Origin: Chitinophagaceae bacterium
Lineage (GTDB): Bacteria; Bacteroidota; Bacteroidia; Chitinophagales; Chitinophagaceae
Direction of reading: 5' to 3'
Length of the DNA stretch: 47,060 nucleotides
Assembly (NCBI GenBank): GCA_016787135.1
Contig: JAEUVK010000076.1
Location: 1 to 47,060 of the forward strand
Notes under the pieces: generated by a model
The model's database searches: none
Told to the model about the DNA's origin: nothing
The model's input: the letters and a program-made list of their open reading frames with translations, nothing else
Shown: piece by piece, positions 16,098-25,722 of the stretch
How positions within the stretch are numbered: position 1 is the first letter of the stretch
How the letters are laid out: each line of letters opens with the position of its first letter
Program-made: the position numbers and the translations under genes

Positions 16098-18340
16098 TTG
16101 TATTCAAACTTTGCTTTCTTATTACCAATCATCACTTCAAAATCTCCTGGCTCGGTCACTGTCTTTAATTGTGCATTCACAAAAGCCAGATCATTCTTAT
16201 CAATAGTAAATGTAACAGTCCTGCTTTCTCCGGCTTTCAGACTGATCTTCTGAAAGGCTCTCAACCTTTTCATAGATGGCGTAATACTGGCGTACAGGTC
16301 ACGGGTATATAGTTCAACGGAATGTTTCCCATCACGGACACCTGTATTTTTTACATTAATAGTTACACTCAGTTTTGCATCACCTGATAATGAATTACCG
16401 CTTAACTGTATATCACTATATTCAAACGTTGTATAGCTCAATCCATGACCGAAAGGAAACAGGGGATCATATCCTGTATTGATATTGTCATTGAACACCT
16501 CTCTTACTTCTTCTGTCGGTTTCCTGTCGTAGAGCACTATTTCACCCATGCTTTTATGATAGGTGAAAGGCAATTTGCCATCAGGATTATAATCACCAAA
16601 CAAAACATCGGCAACGGCTTCAGCCGTTTTCTTTCCGCTCCAGTATGCCATGAGGATCCCTTTTGCGGACGGCTCAATGCTGGTGATAAACCTCGGTCTT
16701 CCTTCCGTCAACACCAGTATCACAGGTTTTCCTGTCAATGCAGCGGCTTTGGCCAGTTCTTCCTGCTCTTTTGGTAATGCAAGCTCCCTTGTATTGCCCG
16801 GGCTCTCGGCATATGCATCTTCGCCTATGCACAGCACAATAACATCTGCATTCGCTGCAGCCGTTGTAAGCTTTGCGGCATCATAATTCACAGCATTATC
16901 AAAGCCCCTGACTGTGGTTGTAAATACATTCGCCGCTCCCACTTTATCCCTGATCGCCTGCAGGATCGTTTTACTGTCAGCAGGGTACCATTGTTCCTCC
17001 CTGCCCTGCCAGGTATAGCTCCAGCATCCATTCAATGCACTGATGCTTTGCGCAGAAGGGCCAGCCACCAGCACTTTTGTTTTTTTCGACAATGGCAATA
17101 TATTATCCTGGTTCTTCAGCAAGGTCATAGCTTCACGGGCAGCCTCCAATGCCAGCGCCTGGTATTCAGGTTTGGCGAAATTATTTTTTGCCGCTGCCTC
17201 CGGGTAGGGATTGTCAAATAATCCCAGCTTATATTTCAGCACCAGGATTCTTTTTACTGCATCATCAATGCGGCTCATCGGTACTTCTTTATTCTTTACT
17301 GCTTCGATCAGCAGGTCATAAAATGAATAATCGCCGGGCACCATGCTCATATCGATACCGGCATTGATCGCCATGGCAACTGCCTGTCTTGGCGTAGCCG
17401 CCACATTATGTCTTTCGTGCAGGCGCTTGATATCCTCCCAATCGGTAACGATCAGACCTTCAAAACCAAGTTCTTTTCTCAGCACATCTGTCAGCAGGTA
17501 TTTATCCGCATGAACGGGAATACCATTGATCTCACCGGAATTGATCATGATGGTAGATGAACCTGCTTTAACTGCTTCCCTGAACTGTGGCAGGTAATAT
17601 TCTCTCATTTCTATTTCCGGCAAATAGATCGGTGTTCTGTCCTTTCCATTTCTTGATGCTGAGTAACCAAGATAATGTTTCATACAACTGGCGACCGCGG
17701 TCGGGTTTTTTAACCCATCTTCCTCGTATGCTTTTATTACAGCAGCACCCATTGTTTTACCTATATATACATCTTCACCATACGTTTCAGGGAAACGTGA
17801 CCATAAAGGCTGGCGGCCGATATCGAGCACCGGGGCAAAATTCCAGCGAACTCCCGATGCCCTCAGCTCACTGGCTGTTACTTTGGTGATGGCTTTTGCC
17901 AGTTCCGGGTTTCTTGTCGCTGCCACTCCTATATTATGCGGAAAAAGGGTGGAGTTCAGCGTATAGGTTTGCCCATGTATTCCATCAAGCCCGTACACGA
18001 CAGGGATTTTCAGTTTTGTATTCTTTACTTCATCCTGTATTTGCGTGATTACGGTATGCCATGTATCTACAGGTAAAGCATGAGCGGTTGCATTTAGAAT
18101 AGATCCCACCTTATAATCCACCACAGCTTTTTTTAATGCCGCCGGGTCCAGCGATCCATCCTGGTTGGCCCATCCGCCTTTGGCGATGACAGCCAGTGTG
18201 ACCTGTGTCATCTGTCCGACCTTTTCTTCCAATGTCATTTTCTTTACGAGCGCCTCCGCTTTTTGCTGGTCGGTCTGTGCATTTACCATGCAATAACATG
18301 CGATAGCGAAGGAAAGAGAGAGATACTTTTTCATAAACAT
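16094..18340 (-). CDS. bglX: GH3 beta-glucosidase (BglX-like), periplasmic
   Basis: This 748-aa exo-glycosidase trims terminal beta-linked sugars, most likely glucose from glucomannan oligosaccharides. A signal peptide (about 1-21, ending Val-Asn-Ala-Gln) is followed by the GH3 N-terminal barrel with KHYLGYSASRNGKD at 221-234 and nucleophile Asp300 in GLIVTDWEDI. The alpha/beta C-terminal domain has CIGEDAYAESPGNTRELALP, supplying the acid/base Glu region, and a fibronectin-III-like domain ends the protein. The overall length and order match E. coli BglX (765 aa). A second ATG lies at 18334. The gene begins 75 bases after the GH51-like gene, and its stop overlaps the esterase start. Beta-mannosidase activity is possible and not excluded by sequence. 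Confidence 0.92.
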   Translation of the reverse strand: MFMKKYLSLSFAIACYCMVNAQTDQQKAEALVKKMTLEEKVGQMTQVTLAVIAKGGWANQDGSLDPAALKKAVVDYKVGSILNATAHALPVDTWHTVITQIQDEVKNTKLKIPVVYGLDGIHGQTYTLNSTLFPHNIGVAATRNPELAKAITKVTASELRASGVRWNFAPVLDIGRQPLWSRFPETYGEDVYIGKTMGAAVIKAYEEDGLKNPTAVASCMKHYLGYSASRNGKDRTPIYLPEIEMREYYLPQFREAVKAGSSTIMINSGEINGIPVHADKYLLTDVLRKELGFEGLIVTDWEDIKRLHERHNVAATPRQAVAMAINAGIDMSMVPGDYSFYDLLIEAVKNKEVPMSRIDDAVKRILVLKYKLGLFDNPYPEAAAKNNFAKPEYQALALEAAREAMTLLKNQDNILPLSKKTKVLVAGPSAQSISALNGCWSYTWQGREEQWYPADSKTILQAIRDKVGAANVFTTTVRGFDNAVNYDAAKLTTAAANADVIVLCIGEDAYAESPGNTRELALPKEQEELAKAAALTGKPVILVLTEGRPRFITSIEPSAKGILMAYWSGKKTAEAVADVLFGDYNPDGKLPFTYHKSMGEIVLYDRKPTEEVREVFNDNINTGYDPLFPFGHGLSYTTFEYSDIQLSGNSLSGDAKLSVTINVKNTGVRDGKHSVELYTRDLYASITPSMKRLRAFQKISLKAGESRTVTFTIDKNDLAFVNAQLKTVTEPGDFEVMIGNKKAKFEYK

Positions 18341-18415
18341 CCTGTTGAGTTGTTAGTACTGTTGCAGTATTTACCATGACAAGAAAAATAACCTGCCAGT
18401 ACCAATCATATTGAA

Positions 18416-20155
18416 TTATTGTTTGTCTATTACCAGGCAGATCACCGATCGGGCTGGTATGGTCACCCGCATACCATTGGCGGTGCTGGCAGAATAAGCG
18501 CTTAATGTTGTATAATTGGATGGCCCTCCCGAAGCATACACTGAACTTTTCCCGTTCACAAAAGTTTTCCGCGAAAACTCTCCGTTATCCGTACCGCCGC
18601 TTAAGGTGTACCAGTAATACCTCGCTCCTTTTCTGAAATTCTGCACTTTTATCTCTACTGTTTTAAAAGTGGTGGATTTATTTACCAGTGTTACCCCCGT
18701 TTCTCCCGAAGTAAAAGAAGAAGCAACTGTCTCGATATCTGTTGTGCCGGACACGGAAGAAGTAACAGCCCTGTCTCCCAGGAATTTTTGAAAGAAATAC
18801 ATGTGATAAAATGCGGGTCTCGGGTTCCACTTAGGGACGCCATCCGGTTCATCGCCATTGTTGAACATGCCGTGATCATCCCCATTTGACCAGCCATTGG
18901 CCAGGTCCCATCGGGAGCTCATTCCATACCCTTTTTTCAACGCCTCGCCCAGGAGCAATACAGCATGCATGCCATTGACATGTGACACCATCTGTTTCGA
19001 GCCTGTTGCGAAAATGTTCCACTCATCCAGCGCTACCGGTTTAGCAGTAGCACTATTGGCCTGCCAGCTGGATTTGACAAAGTCCATCATCTTTGGCATC
19101 TCCACCAGCGCAGAGCTGAGAATATCGGTTACATTGGAATTAGTATTGTAAGGAGTGAAGTAGTTATGAACAACATAATAGTCTGCTTTGCCGTTCACTT
19201 CCGGAAGCATGCCGGTATTCCAGTTGCGCCGGGTACTGGTCTCCCACGCTTGTGTTTGTGCCTCTACCATTACTGCTCCTATGTAAATTGTTTTGCCGAT
19301 CTCCTGCGCCGCTTTTTTCATCGAATCAACAAACACTTTGAAATGCTGCCCGTATAACTGACCCGATAAGAATTCAGGTTGCCCATCCTGGTTATCTGCC
19401 AGTTTGATCCTGTAGCCCGCTTCCCAGTCACCAAAGTTCTCGTTACCTATTTCCCAGTATTGCGTACGGCCATTGTCATATCGTACCCAGTCTGCAGCCA
19501 GGTGTGCGGCAGCCGCAACAGGATTGATGCTTTTACCATAACGTGCATACCCATAATTGATCGTAATGAGACCTTTGTTACCTGTTTGCTGCAACATGGT
19601 GTAATAGTTATCCACTGAGAATGTCCAGCCAGCCGTATTTTTTCCGAACCAATATCCTGCAGCTGAACTGGTCCCGGCAGCATTCAGTAACTGATCAGGC
19701 GCATCTGCAGGTGGCGTATTGGGTTGTGCATTCCAGAAAAAGATATCGCTGATACTGCCACCCGGAAAACGAATAACATGCGGGTGAATATTCGTGATAT
19801 GATTCATCAGGCTGGATTCTGTGACGATCTGTGTCATCCACAGGTTGCTGTTATTGCCAAATAAGGAAAGAGGTATTTTAGTAATAACAGCGCTGCGGTC
19901 CACCGTCACTGTATAGGATGCTGACGATGGAATCGTCGTATCGGTAAACGAGGGCCTGGTAAATGTTCTCGGCTGCCAGTCATCTAAAAAGAAGCCTATG
20001 GTATTGGCAACTGGCGGATCAATGGCCGGGTTAACGACTACAGTGGTATCAGGGGGATTGGGAGTGACTCCGCCCCCGCCTGATTTTTTGCAGGAAAAAA
20101 GCAGGGGTGTCGCTGTCATTGAAATAAGAAGTAATAATGTAAACGTATTTTTCAT
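18416..20155 (-). CDS. Clan GH-A glycosidase lipoprotein, GH51-like
   Basis: The frame is open from a GTG at 20182 that overlaps the epimerase stop, but I choose the ATG at 20155 (579 aa) because it starts a clean lipoprotein signal with Cys22 in LLFSCKKSGGGG. After a Pro/Val linker, the core has VIRFPGGSISDIFFW (strand after the sugar-binding loop), acid/base Glu in YWEIGNENFGDWEAG, and a presumptive nucleophile Glu in VALDEWNIF. A C-terminal beta-sandwich follows. These are features of GH51-type arabinofuranosidases and related endo-enzymes. Specificity cannot be read from sequence: arabinofuranosidase, endoglucanase and mannanase are all possible. Acylation and the Lys-Lys-Ser-Gly start suggest outer-membrane location. 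It is encoded between the epimerase and GH3 genes. Confidence 0.8.
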   Translation of the reverse strand: MKNTFTLLLLISMTATPLLFSCKKSGGGGVTPNPPDTTVVVNPAIDPPVANTIGFFLDDWQPRTFTRPSFTDTTIPSSASYTVTVDRSAVITKIPLSLFGNNSNLWMTQIVTESSLMNHITNIHPHVIRFPGGSISDIFFWNAQPNTPPADAPDQLLNAAGTSSAAGYWFGKNTAGWTFSVDNYYTMLQQTGNKGLITINYGYARYGKSINPVAAAAHLAADWVRYDNGRTQYWEIGNENFGDWEAGYRIKLADNQDGQPEFLSGQLYGQHFKVFVDSMKKAAQEIGKTIYIGAVMVEAQTQAWETSTRRNWNTGMLPEVNGKADYYVVHNYFTPYNTNSNVTDILSSALVEMPKMMDFVKSSWQANSATAKPVALDEWNIFATGSKQMVSHVNGMHAVLLLGEALKKGYGMSSRWDLANGWSNGDDHGMFNNGDEPDGVPKWNPRPAFYHMYFFQKFLGDRAVTSSVSGTTDIETVASSFTSGETGVTLVNKSTTFKTVEIKVQNFRKGARYYWYTLSGGTDNGEFSRKTFVNGKSSVYASGGPSNYTTLSAYSASTANGMRVTIPARSVICLVIDKQ

Positions 20156-20178
20156 CACAATCACATTTTTGTATAACA

Positions 20179-21396
20179 TCACCTGTTATGCTGTGCCGAT
20201 ATTCTTTTGATAAGCTCCGTACAAGCCCTCGAATTATGATACGGGCATTTCCAGAAACCGGCTTTCTCTTTGTTCATAGGAGAATAGTCTTCCTTTACTC
20301 CCCAAAACCATTCGCCGCTCCTGTTGTCCTTTATATACCTTTTTACAAAATCCCAGTTATTAAAAGAAAAGCGGAGGTATTGTTCTTCACCAGTCAGTTG
20401 GTAAGCATTGAAAAAACCCACCATGGCCTCTGCCTGTGGCCAGGAATGTTTTTCTTTGACCAAATGATCCTCAGCTGCATCATACTCATACCATAGGCCA
20501 CTATCCTTGTCTATGCCTTCTGCGGCAGCATCAGCCAGTTGAACACTCAGCTCCCTGAACTTTCTGATATATGATTCACTGTTGATGATTTCGGCACACT
20601 CCAGCAATAGCCAGGCAGCTTCTATATCATGCCCATAAGAGATCAGCGAAGACCGGACATTCCAATCCTCATCCATAAATAAATTCAGGTGATGGGTTTG
20701 CCGGTTGATAATATGCTGCTCAAAAATGTCCAGCAGGTGTTTGATCCTTTCTTTGAGAATATCATCGGGCCATACTGAATACAGGTTTGCATACGCCTCA
20801 ATGATATGCAAATGCGTATTCATCGTTTTCTTTTCGTTATCGTCCTTCTCGCTTAACCGGAGGTCATTGATGATCTTCCAGTCCTGCGCAAAAGCTTCAA
20901 GGTATCCCCCTTTCTTTACGTCGAAGCTGTGCTGTTCTATTTTGTCATAAATATCTTTTGCAAGCTGCAAGGCTTTTGCATCATCTGTAACTTTATAATA
21001 TTCGGCTAACCCATAAACACAAAAAGCAAGACCATAGATCTGCTTGCGGGTATCCAGCGGGTTACCGTCACTGTCCACCGACCAGTAAACACCGCCATAC
21101 TTCCTGTCAATGAAATGATCTGCTATATATTTATAAGCCCTAATGGCGATATCAAGGTATTCCGGTTTTTGTATAACCCTGTAAGCAGCAGAAAAGGCCC
21201 AGAGGATACGGCTGTTCAACACCACCCCTTTGGGAGCTGCCTCATCGACCGTATTCGCATTATCCAGGCTACCGATAAAACCACCCTTCTTTTTATCAAG
21301 AGTGTATTTCATCCAATAATTCAGGATGGATTCAAGTTCAGCATTGAGCTCATCCCGGTAAACGGGTAATATCTGAACAGCCTCGGCCGTGAGCAT
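20179..21396 (-). CDS. Cellobiose/mannobiose 2-epimerase (AGE family)
   Basis: This 405-aa cytosolic (alpha/alpha)6-barrel enzyme inverts C2 of the reducing-end sugar of a disaccharide, converting mannosyl-beta-1,4-mannose to mannosyl-beta-1,4-glucose. It has no signal peptide. Family signatures: APKGVVLNSRILWAFSAAY, YGGVYWSVDSDGNPLDTRKQ, and histidine-bearing motifs HLHIIEAYANLY, YGHDIEAAWLLLE and KCPYHNSRACTEL, which match the active-site His of cellobiose 2-epimerases. It starts 1 base after the GH130 stop, its partner in the pathway. The pairing of the two genes makes mannobiose a more likely natural substrate than cellobiose. Length is standard. Confidence 0.93.
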   Translation of the reverse strand: MLTAEAVQILPVYRDELNAELESILNYWMKYTLDKKKGGFIGSLDNANTVDEAAPKGVVLNSRILWAFSAAYRVIQKPEYLDIAIRAYKYIADHFIDRKYGGVYWSVDSDGNPLDTRKQIYGLAFCVYGLAEYYKVTDDAKALQLAKDIYDKIEQHSFDVKKGGYLEAFAQDWKIINDLRLSEKDDNEKKTMNTHLHIIEAYANLYSVWPDDILKERIKHLLDIFEQHIINRQTHHLNLFMDEDWNVRSSLISYGHDIEAAWLLLECAEIINSESYIRKFRELSVQLADAAAEGIDKDSGLWYEYDAAEDHLVKEKHSWPQAEAMVGFFNAYQLTGEEQYLRFSFNNWDFVKRYIKDNRSGEWFWGVKEDYSPMNKEKAGFWKCPYHNSRACTELIKRISAQHNR

Positions 21397-21397
21397 T

Positions 21398-22618
21398 TTA
21401 CTTGGCTTTTTTATTTGCAGGTGATGAAAGAACGGTCTGCAACAGTTCTTCTGATTGATTTTTCCCGATGATCCGGTTTAGCGTCTTCACTGTTTCCGCT
21501 GAATTGTACCCGTCTGCAGGAGTGTTCATGACGTAGTCCAATAGCTGGTCTAATGTAGAAGTGGCTACATGTATCCTTGTATCTGAAGACGCATAATAGA
21601 TATATACATGGCCATCGTCATTCAGTATCCAGCCATTACTAAATACGACGTTCGAAACATCTCCTGTTCTTTCTTCGCCTTCAGGCGCCATAAAGTAACC
21701 TGCAGGCTTGTAGATCACTTTGGTAAGATCATGCAGATCGGTCATGAACATATACAATACATAGCGTAAACCAGCTGCGGTATTCCTTACCCCATGTGCC
21801 AGGTGAAGCCAGCCATATTTCGTTTTGATCGGCGCCGGGCCTAATCCATTCTTTGCTTCATATACTGTATGATACACCTTTGGGTCAATGACGATCTCCT
21901 TCTCAATTCTGGCACTCTCGATCGAATCACTCAAACCAAAACCAATGCCGCCTCCGCTGCCTGCTTCAATGAACTTATCCTGGGGTCTTGTATAAAAAGC
22001 ATATTTACCATTTACAAATTCCGGATGCAGTACTACATTACGTTGCTGTGGCGAAGGTGTAACAAGGTCATTCAGTCTTTCCCATTGTACCATATCCCTT
22101 GTACGGGCAATACCACATTGGGCTATTGCTGCGGTCTGATCAGATACAGGCGCTGCCGGATCCCTTCTCTCGGTACAAAACAATCCGTATATCCATCCAT
22201 CTTCATGCTGAACCAGCCGCATATCATAAGTGTTGGTATCAGGGTCACCCGTTTCGGGCATGACCACAGGGTAATCCCAGAAATGAAAACCGTCAACTCC
22301 ATTTGCACTTTCTGCTACGGCAAAAAAAGATTTCCTATTAGAGGCTTCTACTCTTGCCACCAGCAGGAATTTATCATTCCATTTTATAGCACCGGGATTC
22401 AGCACTGCGTTGATACCGAAACGTTCCATCAAAAACGGGTTCGTTTTGCTGTTCAGGTCATATCGCCAGAACAACGGTGTATGGACAGCTGTCAATACCG
22501 GGTTCTTATACCGATCAAATATTCCATTGCCCACTTCAGCTTTTTCATTTACCAGGGCCAGCAAAGCATCCTGCCTTTTTTCCATTGCTGTTAACCTGTC
22601 AAAAAATTTTCCACTCAT
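21398..22618 (-). CDS. GH130 4-O-beta-D-mannosyl-D-glucose phosphorylase
   Basis: This 406-aa five-bladed beta-propeller enzyme phosphorolyses mannosyl-beta-1,4-glucose into mannose-1-phosphate and glucose in the cytosol. It lacks a signal peptide. It carries the GH130_1 hallmarks: [36 protein letters not shown] and [11 protein letters not shown] with Asp132, which aligns with the catalytic Asp131 reported for the B. fragilis enzyme. CTERRDP and [17 protein letters not shown] supply phosphate- and sugar-binding residues. The gene lies between the symporter (12-base gap) and the 2-epimerase (1-base gap), the order expected for import, isomerisation and phosphorolysis. Confidence 0.95.
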   Translation of the reverse strand: MSGKFFDRLTAMEKRQDALLALVNEKAEVGNGIFDRYKNPVLTAVHTPLFWRYDLNSKTNPFLMERFGINAVLNPGAIKWNDKFLLVARVEASNRKSFFAVAESANGVDGFHFWDYPVVMPETGDPDTNTYDMRLVQHEDGWIYGLFCTERRDPAAPVSDQTAAIAQCGIARTRDMVQWERLNDLVTPSPQQRNVVLHPEFVNGKYAFYTRPQDKFIEAGSGGGIGFGLSDSIESARIEKEIVIDPKVYHTVYEAKNGLGPAPIKTKYGWLHLAHGVRNTAAGLRYVLYMFMTDLHDLTKVIYKPAGYFMAPEGEERTGDVSNVVFSNGWILNDDGHVYIYYASSDTRIHVATSTLDQLLDYVMNTPADGYNSAETVKTLNRIIGKNQSEELLQTVLSSPANKKAK

Positions 22619-22630
22619 AAGGGTTCGCTT

Positions 22631-24460
22631 TTAATTTTCCAGTTTATCCCACCAGGTTCTTTTCAATATCAAAACAATTATCATCAGAATAATTACCGTG
22701 ATCAATAAGGGTAGTTTCAGCCATAGTACGATATACATCGGTAAAATGGTCAGGCAGCATTGGGCAATGATACCCAGTACCACGTTGAACATATCCAGTT
22801 TGAAGCGTTTATTAGGCTCAAAAGAGGGGTTCTCCGTCATCACTAAATCATGAACCGGTTTCCAGAATCCCCAGGGGCGCACTGTGCTATAAAACTTCTT
22901 TAGTGTTTCCGCTTCCGTAGCAGGTGCTGTATAAGTACCGATGAGGCACCCCGCTACTGATAATGCAAATAATACCGGGAAGTAATACAGAAATTCTACT
23001 CCCTCAAACAACCTGGAGAAGACCAAAGCACCGGCAATGCCTGTAAGCATACCATAAAAGAATCCATTCGCATTAAAGCGCCACCAATACCATTTCAGCA
23101 CATTTGCAGCAATGTAACCTCCATACAATCCCGAAACTATCCATTGCAAAATGCTGTTAACATCTTTCGCAAAGAAACCAAGCGTCACCCCTATAGCTAC
23201 TACTACAACACCGGTCAGGTAGTTCATGCTGATGATCTTTTTGGTAGAAGCTTGCGGATTCACATATTTCAAATAGATATCGTTCACGATATATGCCTGT
23301 GCGGCATTCAGTGTTCCGGAAAAAGTTCCCATAAAAGCGCCAAGCAAACCGGTAAGCACTAACCCCAGGATACCTATCGGTAAAAAACTATTGATCGCTC
23401 CGGGCAAGACTCTTTCAAAATCTACTCCGCCAGTTCCATCATTCAGGTTAAGCTGGTTATAATAAAGTAATCCAAGAACAGTAAGACCTATCACCATTGA
23501 ATAGCGAACCGGCAACAATATGATTGAAACAAATCCTGTCATTTTGGAAGCTTCCTTTGGTGACCGGGTTGATAATATCTTCTGCATATCATAGTTAGGC
23601 GCTGGTCCAGCCAATGCGGCAAACACCCCTTTAAACAACATCATCATGAAGAATATGCCGAACAAGCTGAAGCCGTCTTTTGCAATCTTGGTATTGGCAT
23701 CATCTACGATACCGGTCCAGTTGAGATCAAGGTTCCAGCCGAAGAATGGATCGGACCACCCTTCCGGCACATTCAGTTTTGTACCATCCAGATGTATCAC
23801 GGCGATCACAGCAATAGCAATACACCCTACTGTCATGATCGCATACTTGATCAGGTCTCCCAACACAATACTATGCATACCCCCCAGAATGGAATAGAAC
23901 ATGGCGAACAGCGTGAAGACTATTCCATAAAAATGCGCCACATATTGAGGGGCAATATCAAAAGGGATATAGGGCTGCACCAGGTGCCAGGGAACAAATA
24001 TTTCAATGAACTTACCCAAACCGATAAAACCATAAGCCAGAAAACCGAGACAGCCGATCAAAGCAAACGCCACTACTATATTGTGAGACCCCCTGACCCC
24101 TTTCCCGTTTAGACCAAACCTTGTCGCCAGCCATTCTGCTCCTGTGTTGGCATTGGATCTTCTCAGCCATTTGGCCAGGAACATCATATTGAACACCTGG
24201 TTGAACACCGGCCACAGCCAGGGTATCCAGATGCTTTTCATACCATATACAAAACATAACGACACCATCCACATCGTACCACTGATGTCAAACATATCTG
24301 AGGCATCGCTCATTCCCAGCATATACCAGGGAAGTTTCTTTCCTCCCATCAGGTAACTTTCTTTATTCTGTCTTGCTTTCTTCCGGAGTATCCAGCCTAT
24401 CATCACCATAGTGGCCAGGTACAGAACAATGATACTTATATCCAATAAATGTAATCTCAT
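22631..24460 (-). CDS. Sodium/solute symporter (SSS family), probable mannobiose importer
   Basis: This 609-aa inner-membrane protein has about 14 hydrophobic segments, starting with LDISIIVLYLATMVMIGWIL at residues 5-24. Family signs include ESYLMGGKKLPWYMLGMS and a FSGTLNAAQAYIVNDIYLKY segment. It belongs to the sodium:solute symporter family and probably drives uptake of mannobiose or mannosyl-glucose from the periplasm. The direct neighbours, the GH130 and 2-epimerase genes, support this substrate assignment, as does the analogous cluster in B. fragilis. A hairpin with an imperfect T-run lies upstream (24501-24544), so its expression may be lower than that of the mannanase genes before it. 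Confidence 0.9.
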   Translation of the reverse strand: MRLHLLDISIIVLYLATMVMIGWILRKKARQNKESYLMGGKKLPWYMLGMSDASDMFDISGTMWMVSLCFVYGMKSIWIPWLWPVFNQVFNMMFLAKWLRRSNANTGAEWLATRFGLNGKGVRGSHNIVVAFALIGCLGFLAYGFIGLGKFIEIFVPWHLVQPYIPFDIAPQYVAHFYGIVFTLFAMFYSILGGMHSIVLGDLIKYAIMTVGCIAIAVIAVIHLDGTKLNVPEGWSDPFFGWNLDLNWTGIVDDANTKIAKDGFSLFGIFFMMMLFKGVFAALAGPAPNYDMQKILSTRSPKEASKMTGFVSIILLPVRYSMVIGLTVLGLLYYNQLNLNDGTGGVDFERVLPGAINSFLPIGILGLVLTGLLGAFMGTFSGTLNAAQAYIVNDIYLKYVNPQASTKKIISMNYLTGVVVVAIGVTLGFFAKDVNSILQWIVSGLYGGYIAANVLKWYWWRFNANGFFYGMLTGIAGALVFSRLFEGVEFLYYFPVLFALSVAGCLIGTYTAPATEAETLKKFYSTVRPWGFWKPVHDLVMTENPSFEPNKRFKLDMFNVVLGIIAQCCLTILPMYIVLWLKLPLLITVIILMIIVLILKRTWWDKLEN

Positions 24461-24500
24461 GCAATAGCTTTATCCTTTCTTTGGTTACATAAACGATCCT

Positions 24501-24544
24501 GAATTTTAAAAGAGGTTGCAGGATGAAGAATCAACCCGCAACCT
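24501..24544 (-). terminator. Intra-operon hairpin with imperfect T-run
   Basis: On the minus strand AGGTTGCGGG and CCTGCAACCT form a 10-position stem with one mismatch around a 12-base loop, followed by CTTTTAAAATT. It lies between the first GH26 and the symporter. The interrupted T-run suggests partial termination. Confidence 0.55.
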
Positions 24545-24573
24545 GCTGCTAACGATTGCTGCTTGTTAAACGA

Positions 24574-25722
24574 TCATTGATATACTTTTTCATTATTGAC
24601 GTCCTTTTCAAACAAGGTTCTTTCCAGGTTGTAAAACTTTACAAAGTCCTGTTCTGATACCTGTCCTTTATACGGAGCGTAATAATGCATCTTCTTCATT
24701 TCATTGTGATACCCGTGATTGCGCCATACGAGCACATAAGATATTTTATTATCCCCTATCACATTCATCAGCGTCTCTGTCCACCAGTTGGCATAAGGTA
24801 TCGCCTCAAAACCCGTTTCCGCCAGAGAGAAGAGTTTGTTCTTCTCTTTGGCTATCGCACCTACCAGTTTTAAATTATTACTGGTGTTGATCTCAAACCA
24901 TTTTTCTTTTTGCGGATCACCGTACTGATAAGTATCAAAGCTTAACACATCCACCATATCATCGCCAGGGTATCTTTCGAGAAATTCCTCTTTTGATTTA
25001 AAATCGCCTCCTGTATTATACACCCATAAAAGGTTATGCAGCTTTTTTTCCCTCTGCAGGTAATACACAGTGAAACGCCAAAGTGTTTTGTATTCAAAAT
25101 CTGTACTGGCATTTTTGCCCCACCAGAACCAATTGCCGGTATGCTCATGAAACGGCCTGAACAAAACAGGTATTGCTTCTCCTTCGCTTCCTTTTAATGA
25201 AGAGATGAACGTAGCCACCTTATCCAGCCATTCTTTGTATAACGTATGATTTAATCCGCCGGGATTTACAGAAGCTACTGTGCCATGCGTAGTATCCCAT
25301 GCACCTTTAGGAGCGCCGAACGGGCTGTCAGCATGCCAGCTTATAGTAATCACTCCACCCCTTTCATACGCCTGTCTGATGTACTGCTTCATTTTTTTGA
25401 AAGGGACACCATCAATGTTCACGTCATTATTTTGTCTTTCAAGCCCTCCTAATTCCCATCCATACACTGCAGGATAGTCACCGGCTGTCTCTTTTACATC
25501 ACTCCTGCCTTCTTTATATTTCCATTCTACACCATAAGCGAGGTCGTCCTGGTGGCCAAACATAAATCCTTTTTCAACCAGCTTTTTCAGGTTGTTATAA
25601 AGGTTAATGGTCTCTTTTGTTGCTTCCTTATCAGAGGGCAGTTCTTGTTGTGCTTTTATTGTGCATGAGGCAATGAGGGAACTGCTAAGAATAATTGCAA
25701 TATGCCTGATCGTATTTCTCAC
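24574..25722 (-). CDS. GH26 beta-mannanase (first copy), predicted lipoprotein
   Basis: This 382-aa endo-beta-1,4-mannanase or mannobiohydrolase starts at GTG (25722), which overlaps the GH5 stop by 4 bases (GTGA); no nearby ATG would preserve the signal. The N-terminus is a lipoprotein signal with Cys20 in LIASCTIKA. GH26 motifs: MFGHQDDLAYG at 54-64, acid/base Glu193 in LFRPFHEHTGNWFWWG, and nucleophile Glu302 in SLAETGFEAI. WWTE and VLVWRNHG complete the barrel. A lipid anchor suggests the outer membrane, possibly on the cell surface together with SusCD, although a Lys/Asp-rich export signal is not obvious after the Cys. It is coupled to the GH5_7-like gene. Confidence 0.93.
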   Translation of the reverse strand: MRNTIRHIAIILSSSLIASCTIKAQQELPSDKEATKETINLYNNLKKLVEKGFMFGHQDDLAYGVEWKYKEGRSDVKETAGDYPAVYGWELGGLERQNNDVNIDGVPFKKMKQYIRQAYERGGVITISWHADSPFGAPKGAWDTTHGTVASVNPGGLNHTLYKEWLDKVATFISSLKGSEGEAIPVLFRPFHEHTGNWFWWGKNASTDFEYKTLWRFTVYYLQREKKLHNLLWVYNTGGDFKSKEEFLERYPGDDMVDVLSFDTYQYGDPQKEKWFEINTSNNLKLVGAIAKEKNKLFSLAETGFEAIPYANWWTETLMNVIGDNKISYVLVWRNHGYHNEMKKMHYYAPYKGQVSEQDFVKFYNLERTLFEKDVNNEKVYQ

